Part shown: in pieces, positions 12,936 to 25,162 of the stretch
Layout: each line of letters begins with the position of its first letter
How positions within the stretch are numbered: position 1 is the first letter of the stretch
Assembly (NCBI GenBank): GCA_024362935.1
Contig: JANCRA010000040.1
Span: 186,001 to 250,000 of the forward strand
Reading direction: 5' to 3'
Origin: Setophaga petechia
Lineage: Eukaryota; Chordata; Aves; Passeriformes; Parulidae
Length of the DNA: 64,000 nucleotides
Position numbers and translations under genes: made by a program
Notes under the pieces: model-generated
What the model was told of the DNA's origin: nothing
Seen by the model: the letters and a program-made list of their open reading frames with translations, nothing else
Databases searched by the model: none

Positions 12936-13538
12936 CAATATCACTAATGGAGACAGGAATCAGTCCAGCTCACCTGAATGTAGATCTCTGAAACAGCAAA
13001 TTACATGAAGCATCCTTAAGGCTCCATTGGCTGTATTTATCAGAACTCATTAAACCATGATGGGAAAGACACTGAGAAAACACATAGAGACCTACATTTA
13101 GGCATCTTAAAGTTGAACTGACTCCCACTCTCCATGACTCATTCCTCTCCCACTTCTGACACTCAGTTCTTTCAGATTTGCACTGAATACCTTTGTAATT
13201 TAGTACTAAGGAGGCTGTGTACCAGATATATGCCTGTTCAATACTTGCTGTATTACTGCAGCCTTGGTTTGCAAACTTGGTAAATGGAACATGGTTAGGA
13301 AAACAATGGGAAAAGGATAACACCGTGAAGGAGATTGATTAAACTGGACATGAAAAATACCCCTAAGGCAATCACTGAAACAGAGTGCTTAGGTAGGTTA
13401 CAGGATCTCAGTCACCAGATGTTTTAAAGAATTTGACAAACACCTGTAAAGAATAATTTCGAAAAAATTCATCCTGGCCTCGGATGGGGAGAACAGGTTA
13501 GATGCATTTTCCCTAGCCATAAACAAGCTCTATGCCAT

Positions 13539-13631
13539 TAAAAAAAAGAAAAAACAAACCAATAAAAAACCAACAAAACCAAAAAAACCAAACAACCCCC
13601 CAAAACAAACAATTACTTAAAAAACCCAACA
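13539..13631 (+). repeat. A-rich low-complexity tract
   Basis: Runs of A broken by CC and CAA units (AAACCAAC-like) over about 90 bases in NOX4 intron 8, near the CR1 tail at 13924 but not joined to it. Confidence 0.8.
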
Positions 13632-13923
13632 AACTCAGAGAACTGGAATTGTGTCTAGAAGTTTCAATTGCTTTGAACTCATGATTTCTTTAACAGCACA
13701 TTTTATTCACCAACTTACTCCTACAATGATCTTGCTAGGCCAATTTCCTCTCCAAGTTTACTTTAAGCAGAAGGGCGTACTGTCACACACTCAAGCACCC
13801 TGTGTTTCAGCAGATATTTGATGACATGAAGAAATAAATCTCATTCAAATACACCTTCCCTTCTCTGCACTCTGCATCTACATCCACAAAGAAAACTTCA
13901 GAGATGTTAATGTAACAGATTTT

Positions 13924-13990
13924 CACAGAATCATAGAATAGTTTGAGTTGGAAGGAACCTTTAAAGGTCACTTAATCCAACCCCCAACCC
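13924..13990 (-). mobile_element. CR1 LINE 3' tail, very short
   Basis: CACAGAATCATAGAATAG followed by GAGTTGGAAGGAACCTTTAA is the reversed CR1 terminus. Only about 65 bases are recognisable, a heavily 5'-truncated copy. Confidence 0.85.
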
Positions 13991-14550
13991 ACACAGACAT
14001 ATGTCGTAACTTCTGGAAGATGCTTTACCTTGCAACAGACCTCAGTTTGTTTGTGCCTGATACAGATCTGACCATCAGCTTCATGGCACATAAACACTGG
14101 TCTGATGTTGGTGAAAAGAAGAAAAACTAGGAAATTTTGTAAGCAAAGAGAAAGAGGTAATTAGGGAAACGCCATTCTTTCCCTCTCCTTTGGAGTCAAA
14201 ACGGAAGGCAGAAAGGAAAATGCAAGGGATGAGCAACTTTCCTTCATATTCTTGTCTCAACAAACAGGTAAGAGAGGGTAGAAAAATAAACTATGTTTTC
14301 TTGATTTCTCACTAGACACTGAATGGAAAAGGAATAATCTTGAAAGTGAAAAAGTCTGTGCTAGTTGGCTATAGCACAGACAAATCTCCAAGCTACAGCC
14401 TGGTCTTTATTTAAACACACACCAGAGGACAACGTCTTGTCCCAAAGTTGGCCCACTGTGGTCAAGCACGCTCAGGAAAAGCAGTAATGAAGGAAACTGC
14501 TCTTTCTGGTTGTGCTTCAGGAAAAGGAAGAGTATTTTCCATTTACTTAC

Positions 14551-14631
14551 CCAGAAACATGCAGCATCAGCAGCATATAGAAGACAAAGAAAAGGTTGTG
14601 TGTATACCAGAAGATGTCATAGTTTGAAACC
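14551..14631 (-). CDS. NOX4: NOX4 exon 8 (membrane segment 5, residues 183-210)
   Basis: Completes Arg183, then VSNYDIFWYTHNLFFVF and YMLLMLHVSG. His194 (in YTHNL) and His207 (in LHVSG) are 13 residues apart, the spacing of the segment-5 haem ligands in NOX2 (His209 and His222). FWYTHNLF is a NOX hallmark. The acceptor is cttttcag, the donor gtaagt, and Gly210 is split with exon 9. Confidence 0.97.
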
Positions 14632-17600
14632 CTGAAAAGAATAAACCATGGTTCAATGCTGTTTCACTTCAGATGGAATCACTGCTAATTAAAAGCAGAC
14701 CTGTGCACACAGGACATCATTATACACTGCACAGTTATGCAAAACAGTCAAAGCCCAAAATGTTTTCCCACAGGCACACTGTACTTGCACACAATTAAGT
14801 GTTGAGAAGAATAAGTGACTGGCACAGAACAAGCTGAGAAGGAGAGGTAACGGTGTAGAAGTACAGAGCTAGATGAAGAACTCTTCTGAAACTGGGAGAC
14901 TTGACTGCTTTCACAGGTCCTAGTTAGTCCCCACGAGATCCTTACAGCTGCAGTCTCAAAACTCAACCTCCTTACAGCAAGCATCACCTTACATTCTCCC
15001 GGCCCCAATACAGTTTAACGTGTCACTAAGGCTGCAGCACACTAACAGGTAGCAGGGACAGCAGCAGAAGGGCCAGTGGGAAGGGTAAAAAGCTTGTGAG
15101 GGTATGGAGTGGAAGAAGGTACAAGAAGAATAGGACCCAGAGCAAGGAAACAACAAGAGCACAGTAGAAGAATTTTCAGGGCAGGAAGCCACACTACATT
15201 ACTGCTCCAGGACTAATGGTCTTGGGAGGAACAAGAAGAACACTGTGAGATCAGGACATCTTCTAGGATCTTACTGATCCTTTTATCAGTAATTTGCTAG
15301 ACAATATAAAAAGAACCCAGACCAAAGCAAATACACATCTGGAACTGTTTTCTGTTAAGCTTGTTTGGGTGGTTTTTTGAGTAAAATAGTTACCAACAAA
15401 CAACAATCAAATGGCTAAGAAAATACACTACTTCACAGCACACAAACACACCTCTCATACTACACAGCATGGTAGGAGAGTTCCTTCTAAAACCAAAGAA
15501 CCTACCCCCAATCATAAACTGAAACAATTATTAAATAAAAAATATTTTTAGCTCTGAGAACATGGTTTAAGAAGCTGTTCCTCTGACAGAGCTAACTTCT
15601 TTTTTTTCCAGAGCTGTTTCCCTCCAATGGTCTTCTACACAACCAGCTAACTGCTCTTCCTTCAATACAACTGAAACACATACAGCATTTGGTTCTGTTG
15701 TTACAGGACTTATTTGTTTTCTTTCTCAAGAGAGGAAAAATAACCTTGACAGCCCAAGAGCTACCAAAATAAAATCCAAGCCAGCAAAATAACAAGGAAG
15801 GAAGCAAAGGAGGAAAAAAAGGAGGCAAAGGAAGGAATACAGCAACAGCAAGGGACTCTGAAATCCCCCTCCACCCTGCCATTTTTCCCCCAGTCAGCTC
15901 CATGTTAACACTTTTTTCCTCCTTGAAGCTGCTCAAGCCTTTTCTAACTCCCCACACTCTGGGAGGCATTTTCATGCAGTCACTCATCAGTATCTGTGAG
16001 GAGTTGTGGGAGTAATCATCAGTAAGAGGAAAAAAAGAAGAATGGTATGCAGAGTGGAAGTATAATTGGAAAGCACAAAGAGGGTAAAAACTACTTTCTA
16101 TCTCAAAACAGGTCATAGAATCCTACAATGGGACCTTAAAGATGGTCTAGGTTAAACTCCCATACCATAAGAAGGGAAAAGGACAGGTCTTGGAGCTTTA
16201 GTTTAATTTGGTTCCATGCTATAATACCAAAAGCTGCACACTGAATGTTTTATTGGCTCTTTAGCATCTTTTTCAGAATGTACCAATTTTTCAAAATTTC
16301 AGTGATGAAAAGTCAATCCCTGGACTGCTTCTGACATGTTGCTTTCAACAGCTAATTATTGCTATTGATTAAGATTACTGTACACTTCTTTCCTGAATAT
16401 GTCTAAATGTCAGCTTCCAGCTCACTGAGCATTTTATTCTTCTTTCAGCACTCCTACAGATATCTCTACTATAAAATCCTGCTTCCTCACATGTATCAAG
16501 TTGCCCTAAATGTGAGCAGGCCCTCTGAACTTCACCTCCTTAAATTATACGAGTATGTAAATCCTTGAACCTCTTACCATGAAACGTATTGTCCAACACT
16601 GTAATAATTATGTATTTATTACTTATATCCTTAAACTACAGATACATACATTAGTATTCTAATATAGTCAATAATCTTCCTATTGATACACATGAATTTT
16701 CACAGCTCTTCAGAATATTTACTGGTTTTACCTTCCTAGGGCTTAAAATAGACATTATTCAGAGAACAGATGCATTTCTTAGGAAAGCAAAGTCCTGAAA
16801 ATTTGAGGTAAATTGAATATTTAATTATGGTTAGCCTACTTTAGAATTTTGCAGATGAAGACCTGAGAGTTAGTTTACTGAGAAATGTACTAGGAATTTA
16901 TCATGCTTTAAAGGGACACACTAAGTAGCACGGTTCTAGAAAAATATTTTTAATCCTGTTACAGACAGTTTTGAAAAGGAAGATATATGCAGTAGTTTTG
17001 AAGATGAAATTGAAGACTAGAATATTTGGTTACAGAAACAGATGGCACTGTAGCACCTTATTTTTTAATGTTATTTTAAATACCTAACTGCCAAATACTA
17101 AATATCATTTATTTTAAAGTTGTCAGGAATGTCAAAATTTATTGAGAGGATTTATAGTGTTTTCTGATAACTTCATAACCCTACTGAAAACAACTACTGA
17201 ACAAAAAAATGTTGGTTTAATTCTCAGGTATAACATTGCAAAAAATTTAGAAAATTTTTCAACTAATAATCACTTTATCTTCTTAAAATATCAGCAGCTA
17301 ATTCAGTCCTTCTAGAATACTTATTTTCACAGTTTACTGAAAAGGCAGGAAAATAAAGGCATACTGACACACAGAACAATTTCAGGAAGAACGTACAAAG
17401 GAAGAAATCACTAAGCAGGCCAGTGTGCAAGAGCAGATTAGGGCTGAAATCCAAGACTATAACAGCTTTTGAAATACTTTTTAAAAAGCTCAGTTTCTGA
17501 TAGACAGTGAACATTTACAATTAGCTTTCCTAAAACTGCACTGTATGCTCAGCCATCATAAGGCACATGAGAATCCACAGGGAGAGAGATTGAAAAGGGA

Positions 17601-19145
17601 CATAGAAATGCATGCAGCAACTTGTTTCCTTAGGAGAAAACACCATAATAAAGACAAGCTTGAGCTCTATGCCTGAGGGAGAAGCCAGGATAAAATTTCC
17701 AAGTAAGAATTATTGCTAGGGTAACAGGAGATACAGATTATCTGTTTTGGGGCTTTGATTCTGCTGGCTAGATAGCAGAAAGCTGGAAAAATATTTGCAC
17801 TTACAGTAACTGTGGAAGGAACTAAAAAGCACGTCACTTCAGAAGATGCTGCACGACCCCCAAAATTATTTCCAAGAATATTTACAACTACATATATTTT
17901 TCTAAGTTTCCCAATCACTAATACATGATGTTTTTCTAATTTAATTTGGCCTTGAAGAAGACAGCCAGGACTTTGTTCTGGCTCAATGTTGCAGAATAAA
18001 CTAATAGTTTTATTTTTCCATCTTCCCAAAACTGTCTTTCTTTTGCAAGAGAGCCATCTGTGTGGACCATGTAATGTGCAGCAGTCTAATCCTGCACCTC
18101 AGTAGCCTGCAGTGCCTCACAAAAGTCTCAGCCCTGGAAGAAGCCTTGTCTACTGAAAATGCCCAAGTATTTGCTGAACTACTTTCTCAAATCACAGGAT
18201 AACACTGCCAGGTAACACATCTACTCAAGAAAGACAGATTAGTTCAACAAAGTTCATAACCACATATCTAACTCACATCAGTGAAGCACCAATAATGTTT
18301 GAAGATACATAATTAATACATCCTTCCATGTTTGCTGAACTGAGGTGATGCACTTACATAGGAAATTCAACCTCTGTAAAAACGAAGGGGTTATTTTTAC
18401 ACATTCAATTGCAGAATCCAAGTCTTAAAATGACAACAACATTGGGCCAGAACCACCCCCCCAGGTATCAGTCACTCACAGGTACTCATACTCATATGTG
18501 CTCATTAACATTGGTAGAGAATGTCAACCCACCACAGGATCAGACCACTAGAAAACACAGCAGCTGCTCTGAGCCAATACGGCATTGCTGCTTGGTATAT
18601 TATAATTCACATTAAAAAGAATGTATCTGACAACCAGAAGCAGAGCTCTTAAAAGCAATGCTCAACTTCAGTAGCATAGTTTTGTGTCAGTTTATTTCAT
18701 TACTGATAGTTTGGGATTTTGGGGTTTTTATTCTGGGTTGGTTTTTTTGGGTTTTTTTGTTACAATTAATTGTTACAATTAATTGGTGAAAATAATTAAG
18801 ATAAAAATAAAATCTTATTTTTATTCCACTGGACTTAATTTATGCACTGCACAGAACTTCCCATTTGCTGAGTTTACTGCCTGCCCCACAACCAGGAATC
18901 AAAGAACTATTTAAATTTTTAAAGGTCCACATTTTTAACTCTGCACACTCATTAAACAGTACTTTTTCAGAAGGCAATTCAATCAGGTCTTGTAATTGTT
19001 TCCATGCAAAATTCACTGTGCTAATTTTACTGCAAGCTAGGGAAAAAAAAGGACAAGAAAACTGGTATTTTTAACACTCTAGTCAGTAGGAGAATATGAT
19101 TACAGAAATGGCATTTTTAAGCATAACAATCATATTACATCTTAC
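14632..19145 (-). other. NOX4 intron 7
   Basis: A 4.5-kb intron. A short CR1 remnant lies at 16113-16175 and a G/T-rich stretch at about 18715-18762, next to a doubled CAATTAATTG palindrome. The 174-codon open frame at 15592-16116 (minus) has no recognisable domain and runs into the CR1 remnant, so it is likely chance. Confidence 0.8.
16113..16175 (-). mobile_element. CR1 LINE remnant
   Basis: TCATAGAATCCTACAATGG followed by GACCTTAAAGATGGTCTAGG and AAACTCCCATACC matches a reversed CR1 tail with small internal deletions. Confidence 0.7.
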
Positions 19146-19218
19146 CTGATGGCATATGTGGAAGCTGTACACATTAGGAATAATACTAACACCATAATGA
19201 CTCCAGTCAGACCTGGAA
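19146..19218 (-). CDS. NOX4: NOX4 exon 7 (residues 159-183, membrane segment 4)
   Basis: Encodes VPGLTGVIMVLVLFLMCTAS followed by TYAI and two bases of Arg183. This is the fourth membrane helix; PGLTGV and TASTYAIR are typical of NOX4. The acceptor is ccttttag and the donor gtaaga; split codons on both sides join correctly with exons 6 and 8. Confidence 0.96.
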
Positions 19219-21433
19219 CTAAAAGGGACATAACTTATATTTGAATTGTGAAGAGGTATACTTGTCTATTATGACCTTTTAAGAAAGTGGAATTAGACAT
19301 ACAAATCATGATTCATTCAAACTCTTGAATAAACTTATCTCTTGAGCACAACTCATGTATCAAACCAGACAGAAAAGAAGAGTTCTTGCCTAATTTCCCA
19401 CCTTCCCAAAGAAAAATATCCCTTTTCCTTGCCTTTTACCATGCATCACAATTTCCTATTTGTCTTTGCTCCTGTCATCTTTTGCTTGTGACATCTGTGT
19501 CTAAGCAGGTAACTAAGAACAAACATTGTTTACATGCAAGACTGACTGTACAAGCTTCTGTCTCTTTTTTATTCCAAACACTACACTCTGTTGACCATGA
19601 CAATTAAAAACCTGTTCAGGGACAGAATTTCAAGCAAATCAATTTCTATGCAAGCTGTCACTACAATTTTTTGCCAGGCCATTTCATTCTGGAATGCGGG
19701 AGAGTCTGAAATTACTCTCCATGGCATTGTATCACGCTTGAAATTGTTGCCCATAGAGCAAGGTCTGTGAGAGTGATCTACAGCCAGCACTTGGGAAAGA
19801 AAGGTTAAAAATATTAATGATTTGACTCATCTGCTCAAGTGAACACTTCTATCAGAACTAGTTTATCCTCAGGTCTTTTTTAAGTCAAAGGAGAGATAAT
19901 CTCAAATCTTATCTTTTTATAAACTTCTCAATACTCATCCATTGAAAAGTCTTATACCCAAAATATGACACACCACAACTCACTCAGTTTTTACAGACCT
20001 ACATTCAATGGAAGCTTTGTCATGGACTGCATAAAAAAACTTGATTTCCCTCCTTCATGGAAAGACTGCAGTTAAAAGCAGCTGCAATAAAAAAAAATGC
20101 ATTCTGTCCACTGCCTCCTTCTTAATTTTTTTTTTCTCAATCTGATTTGATATGTAGCGTGCAATGAATCTCAACTCTGAACTAATACCTCCAATGCAAT
20201 TGCAGTACAGCACCTGATTTAGCTTCCTACACTGTCACACAAGCCAGAGGCCACCTTTTATGTCCAGTTTTTCAATTATCTTCTCCATCAGACTGAAATC
20301 ACTCAGTCTTGCCCCAATTTATCAGTTCATTTTTAGTGTTTCATTTCTGCCCTGTCCCTGACTCTGCTTTCCTCTACTAAGTATAATCTTTAATACTTGT
20401 TCGTCCCACAGTCTGCCTCACACCCTTATACAAGGAGGTTCTTTCCTGGGCTAATCTGAAAAGCCATCATCACTCTATAAATCCTTCTGATTCCTTATCC
20501 CTTCTGTTTGCTGTTCTGAAGTGTCTGGGAAGAAACCAAGGGTTTTTTGCTTATTTGTACAGCTCCCAGTGCAGCAAATTCTTGAGCACTCCTTCAGCAC
20601 AAATAGTACATGTTTATTACCAGTCATTAGGACAGGGAGTGAACAGAGTAATTTTAAATTTAGGATAACTCTGACCTCAGTTTCTGTCAGCTCACATTCT
20701 CCCTTCCTCCTCTCTCAACTGACCTAAACCTTTCCTAGGGTTTTTGGGAAACACTGGCACACCAGCCACTAATTCCAGCAAACCTATAGGGATTGTCAAA
20801 CCTAGAACAACTGCTGTCTGTTCATAGATTTGATTTGACTGTGCCCTAAATGCTATCAAGTCAGGATTTTGTGTTTGATCCAAGTAAGGGAGAAAGTGCA
20901 ATGGCATCAGGAAGGAACTTTATCTGCTTATGAGGCGCTACAGCTCAGTCTGGTGCCTGCCCCTCCATACCCAAACATTGCTCACTTCTAAATTCCTGCA
21001 CCAAAAATGTCTTCATCTGTTTATTCTGTATGAGTGCTGAAGCCTGATTCCCATGTAACAGTTTAGATTGCTCAGAAACCAAACCAGGCCTTAAATAAAC
21101 CAGCTGAAGCATAAAAGACTGGTTTTCCATTATGTTTCTTTTTCTAGAAATTGAATCATTTAGGAATTTGGTTTCAATATTAGGGAGAATCTCTGTTTGA
21201 AACTAATGGATTTCTGCTGACTCATCTGTACAACAACAGATTTGAAAATGCTGCTCATCCTACTACTGGGATTATGTAATTCCTGCCTCCTGACTAGCAG
21301 ATAAGCAAATCTAACACAAATCACACAACCCCATACAGCTGAGATACAACAAATGGAGCATGCCAATACAGGACCAAAAGAAGATTTGTCTGCAGAGCGA
21401 CAAAGTTTTCTCACCCAGTTTTGCAGGACTTAC
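19219..21433 (-). other. NOX4 intron 6
   Basis: A 2.2-kb intron. Nothing recognisable beyond ordinary AT-rich sequence. Confidence 0.75.
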
Positions 21434-21461
21434 CAGTTGCAAAAAGTAGTTTCCTCGGGTC
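21434..21461 (-). CDS. NOX4: NOX4 exon 6, 28-base microexon (residues 150-158 plus one base)
   Basis: Only 28 bases: nine codons reading DPRKLLFAT plus one base. DPRKLLF is a NOX4-specific stretch before membrane segment 4. The splice sites are good (acceptor tttttcag, donor gtaagt). The exon enters in phase 0 and leaves in phase 1, which fits both neighbours. Because 28 is not a multiple of three, skipping it would shift the frame. Confidence 0.94.
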
Positions 21462-23305
21462 CTGAAAAACAGACAAGCAAAACCAAATAAAATCAACATA
21501 TGGTATTTTATATCTATAATACGAATAATTTTACAATAATAAGTAGCCCATGAAGCTCACACATTTTAAGACATATGCAGTCCCTAAATCTGGAAGCAGG
21601 AATGGATTTGGTAACAGTTTAAATTGACTGCAATTCAACAAAAACTAAACCTTTAGCCTATGCATTCCCCCAGCAAAGATAATTCAGATCTATAGTCTGG
21701 ATTCAGACAATTTTTTTTAGAACTTTGAGAGAACAGAGCGAAGCAGAAGAGGCAAATGTTTTAAATTTAAATGTAAGACAAGAGGCAAGCGTTTTATTGC
21801 CAGCTACATCACCAAGACATTTGCAGTGGACCCTAGTGAAGCAAGACTGAACACAAAGGATCTGACAAATGTTCCTGTGTCCTTCACCACATGTGAAAGG
21901 AAAAGGGAATATTTCAACATCAGGGAAACTGCCTCACTTCCCCTGATAAAAGCAGTGAAGACAAAAACCTCTACTTCAAGAGGTTTTGTCTTCACTGCTT
22001 GGAAGACTTTTATTTAAACTTGCAGATAAATGTAGTGAGGGGAGATGAGAAGTTTTCATACAGGACAGAAAAAATGAAGTGACCCTCTTTCTGACCTGGT
22101 CTGCATCCAGATGTGTATACCAAGGCAGAAAGGATGAGAGCAGCACCTAGACTGTCCACCACAGTTTAAAAAGGGATATAAGTGGGATTCAAATACAAAG
22201 GTGCAAGAGATACTAAAGTACCAAGAATTCAGGAGTTTTGATCCTAGAGCTCCAAAAAAACTTGTTATTGTCTCCATTTTTTATTGCAAAATTCCTAGAG
22301 CTACTTAGTAGAGGCTTAGAACCCTGGCAATCTTCTTGCCTGAGGTAAGCTCCTGCTGATCTTTCTGATGAAGGGAAGTCTATCAGACCCCTCCTAACAC
22401 AAGCAGACACACAGTCAACCCAGAAGTTCAGCAGAATAGTTGGTGTTGGCATGTCTGCCATTGAATAGTTGGGTGATTAGATCATTCACCCAGGGAATGG
22501 AAGACCTTGGTTGCTGGTCCTTAGGAGCCTGGACTGAGTCAAGCTCTGTTTTTCCAGGAAATGATGCAGCTGGGAGAGGGTCATTCTAAGTATTTCCTAA
22601 TGAAACTGGATAAAAAGAAATGCACACCAGAGACTAGAATGAACACAAACAAGAGAGAACTTGACTGTAGCCCAAGACAAAAGGGTGCTGGACTCTGGTC
22701 TTGCTTCTAAAATCAGCAAATATCTCTCCATTGCCAAATGCACAAGTATATACAATATACCTGACCAAGGGACTACGAATCTGATATTCCTGCAAGACAT
22801 CTGCACCTCAGTCAGACAAGGCATACAAATCAAGTATTTCACAAGCAGAAATCAGTTCATGTAGATAACTAACTCCATGCTTAGCATATATACTCATACA
22901 TGCATTCACTGCAGCTGAAAAATGCAAAACCAATTTCAAATCTCACTGTATTCTAAACAATGGAAATACAGAACAAATTTGCCCAAAAAGCAGCAGAAAT
23001 GTCTTAACCAGGCCCACCCAAGGAACAGAGAGAAGCAAAAGAGCAGCAAGAGAACAAGGTGCAAGATGAAAAGTTTAGATGATTGCATTCTCCATCTAAT
23101 AACCAAACAGGACAGAACCTTGCTGAATTTGATACATGCTTTGTCCAGACAAAGAAGTAAAATTCACAGGAATCTACACAAGTGTGAGTTTTCACTGCAT
23201 GAAACAGGAGTACTGTACAGATCACACAAGGGCATTAAATATGCAAATATTCATATATTTAAATTATATGCTTAAAACCAAAATATGAAAGGAAAGCTGT
23301 CTCAC
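21462..23305 (-). other. NOX4 intron 5
   Basis: A 1.8-kb intron. Its one notable content is a near-perfect inverted repeat at 21950-22000, listed separately. Confidence 0.8.
21950..22000. repeat. Near-perfect inverted repeat (23/22-base arms, 6-base loop)
   Basis: The left arm 21950-21972 (starting AAGCAGTGAAGAC) is the reverse complement of the right arm 21979-22000, with one extra A in the left arm; the loop is ACTTCA. It lies in NOX4 intron 5. It could fold as an RNA hairpin in either direction. It could also be a by-product of template switching; no function is shown. Confidence 0.9.
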
Positions 23306-23403
23306 CTCACCACGATAGTTTGCTGCATTTAGGGTCACAAATTCTTCATTGTAATTCTCAGAGAAGTTAAGAGCATTCACCAGATGAGCAGCAACATGTA
23401 AGA
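23306..23403 (-). CDS. NOX4: NOX4 exon 5 (residues 117-149)
   Basis: Starts with two bases completing Val117, then LHVAAHLVNALNFSENYN and ends ANYRGE. His119, 14 residues after His105, fits the second haem ligand of segment 3, as His115 follows His101 in NOX2. A possible glycosylation sequon NFS lies at 129-131. Human NOX4 as I recall it has a second one at 133 (NYS), which reads NYN here. The donor is gtgaga, phase 0. Confidence 0.96.
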
Positions 23404-24043
23404 CTAAAAAAACCAAAAAACTGAGTAAATCTGTAAACAAGTGCTGGATGTTCCCTGTGGCCACCCAGATGCCAAGATATAATGACATCACCTGCATGCG
23501 ATATACCAGGGACTCAGGAATTCTTAATTATTCTTCAATAGTAAATCAGCTTATAAATATTAATGACAGTAGGCTGTACACACTGCAGTGATGATTTCTG
23601 TACTGCAATGCTTCAGCTGAGACACAACATTCAAAGGTGTCCAGCCAAGAATATTTCCTCTTCATCAAAGAGGAAATAGGGTAGCTGCCTCCACTGCTCA
23701 CTCCTCTGAAGGTAAGTCTGTAGTACCCCGATTTTTTAACTCAAATTCCTTAGGTGCAATGAGGGTTGACTTGCAAGGGCAGATTTTGACCTGATCTCAC
23801 ATACCTATCTTCTAAGAAACTGGCATTTTAAGGAAAGGCTTGACATTAGAATGTATGCCCATGTGTTTAAAGCAAAAAATGAACCAAAAACCACACACAT
23901 TCGAGAAAGCATTTACAATTTAAGACAAGCAAGCACAGAGCAAGACTACCCCCAAATGTACTGCAGCAGAAAAACCACAAAGTGCTGCATCAACGTGCTT
24001 CCAAAAGATGCTGCTGCTCAGCACAGTAAGATCTCAATCTCAC
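23404..24043 (-). other. NOX4 intron 4
   Basis: A 640-base intron between the two exons that carry the segment-3 histidines. No other element seen. Confidence 0.8.
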
Positions 24044-24128
24044 CTGAAAAGATGCATATCGTAACACCACATGTCACATGGAAAGTTTTGCTTTTATCTA
24101 GCAGCCTTCTGGTTTTCTTGCTGGCAAC
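24044..24128 (-). CDS. NOX4: NOX4 exon 4 (residues 89-116 plus first base of 117)
   Basis: Encodes VASKKTRRLLDKSKTFHVTC and then GVTICIFS, followed by one base of a split codon. TRRLLDKS is the basic B-loop that contacts the dehydrogenase domain in NOX enzymes. His105 in TFHVTCG is the first haem ligand of membrane segment 3 by family homology. The acceptor is cttactag and the donor gtgaga. Confidence 0.96.
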
Positions 24129-25051
24129 CTAGTAAGAGAAGAATTCAAGTACTCTCTTCCAAAACAAAGCAAAGGAAAAAATACTAACAGCGACTGTGGT
24201 GACATAATAGCAACTTCATTAGTTTTAACACCTTTGCAAGCTTAGTACCTAAATTTTAAAACTACTGGATTATGCCAAGAAGACAGTTTTAAGAACTTAA
24301 TGAAGAAATCACACAGATATCAAGAGTACATAATGTACCTCCTGGCATTAATATTTAGAAATTCTAGCATTACTTGTGAAGGCATCACTGACTCTTTTAT
24401 AAGCAAGATCAAAATAAATGGTCTATTTGCATACATACGTGCACCTACAGGCGTCAAATCTTATAGATATTGTCACATGATTAACAAAAGTCACAGGTTC
24501 AATTTGCAACAGTCTAGCACACACAAATGTTCCTCAAAAGCATTATTTGTATTTCTGTAAAAGCAACTGGCGAATCACAAAGAAGCCAAACATTGTCTCT
24601 CCCATGATAACAAATGTATCAGGTTGGGTATTTTTATAGAATATTCTATCACCTCCAGCAGGACACTTGTGGTCATGCAGAGACAAAGTTCAGTTTGAAT
24701 TCTATCAGGAAGCACTAGAGACGACGTGTATCTCTATGTATATTAGAGATACATGTATCACATGTATCTCTAATATAAGAGTTTGGAAAGACAGAGGAGA
24801 ATTTATCTGGTTACAGCTCCACTGCAGCTCCCCATCCTTCAAAAATATACTGAAGAAACCACCCTCGAAACAGGTCAAATCAAACCAGACAAAGCCTGTC
24901 TTCAAAGGAGTCGTGATGTCTGATCCTTGCACCATGCAAGCACATAGTGTAGAAGAAACAGGGATGTAACAGATTCCTTTTCTATTGTTTTTGTACCAAA
25001 CAGAGACCAGGGCCCTCTTCTCAAGCGCTGCATTCCAAGGACAGCACTCAC
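24129..25051 (-). other. NOX4 intron 3
   Basis: A 0.9-kb intron. It contains a perfect 18-base inverted repeat at 24739-24777, listed separately; nothing else recognised. Confidence 0.8.
24739..24777. repeat. Perfect 18-base inverted repeat with 3-base spacer
   Basis: TATATTAGAGATACATGT at 24739-24756, spacer ATC, then its exact reverse complement at 24760-24777. AT-rich and in NOX4 intron 3. A related copy of GTATCTCTA lies just upstream at 24728-24736. Confidence 0.93.
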
Positions 25052-25162
25052 CTTCTGGGATCCCCGCAGGAAGGCCAAGAGAACACGGCACATGGGGAGC
25101 AGGACCAGGCAGCAGTTGAGATTGAGGACAGACGCCGAAGCTCTGCTAATACACAATCCTAG
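25052..25162 (-). CDS. NOX4: NOX4 exon 3 (residues 52-88)
   Basis: Thirty-seven codons with LGLCISRASASVLNLNC near the start and LLAFLRGSQK at the end: membrane segment 2 and the start of the cytosolic B-loop. SRASASVLNLN and LLPMCR are highly conserved in NOX4 and similar to NOX2. The acceptor follows ttgttcag and the donor is gtgagt; both junctions are phase 0. The preceding intron, about 9.0 kb, is the largest complete one here. Confidence 0.97.

Larger units (their letters stand above)
10724..14550 (-). other. NOX4 intron 8
   Basis: A 3.8-kb intron. It carries a CR1 tail at 12672-12935, a shorter one at 13924-13990, and a C-punctuated A-rich tract at 13539-13631. The open frame at 11824-12204 on the plus strand resembles no protein I know and is probably chance. 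Confidence 0.8.

Noticed and set aside
15592..16116. 174-codon open frame on the minus strand in NOX4 intron 7
   Set aside because: No recognisable domain or splice context, and it runs into a CR1 remnant. The protein on both sides is already continuous through exons 7 and 8.
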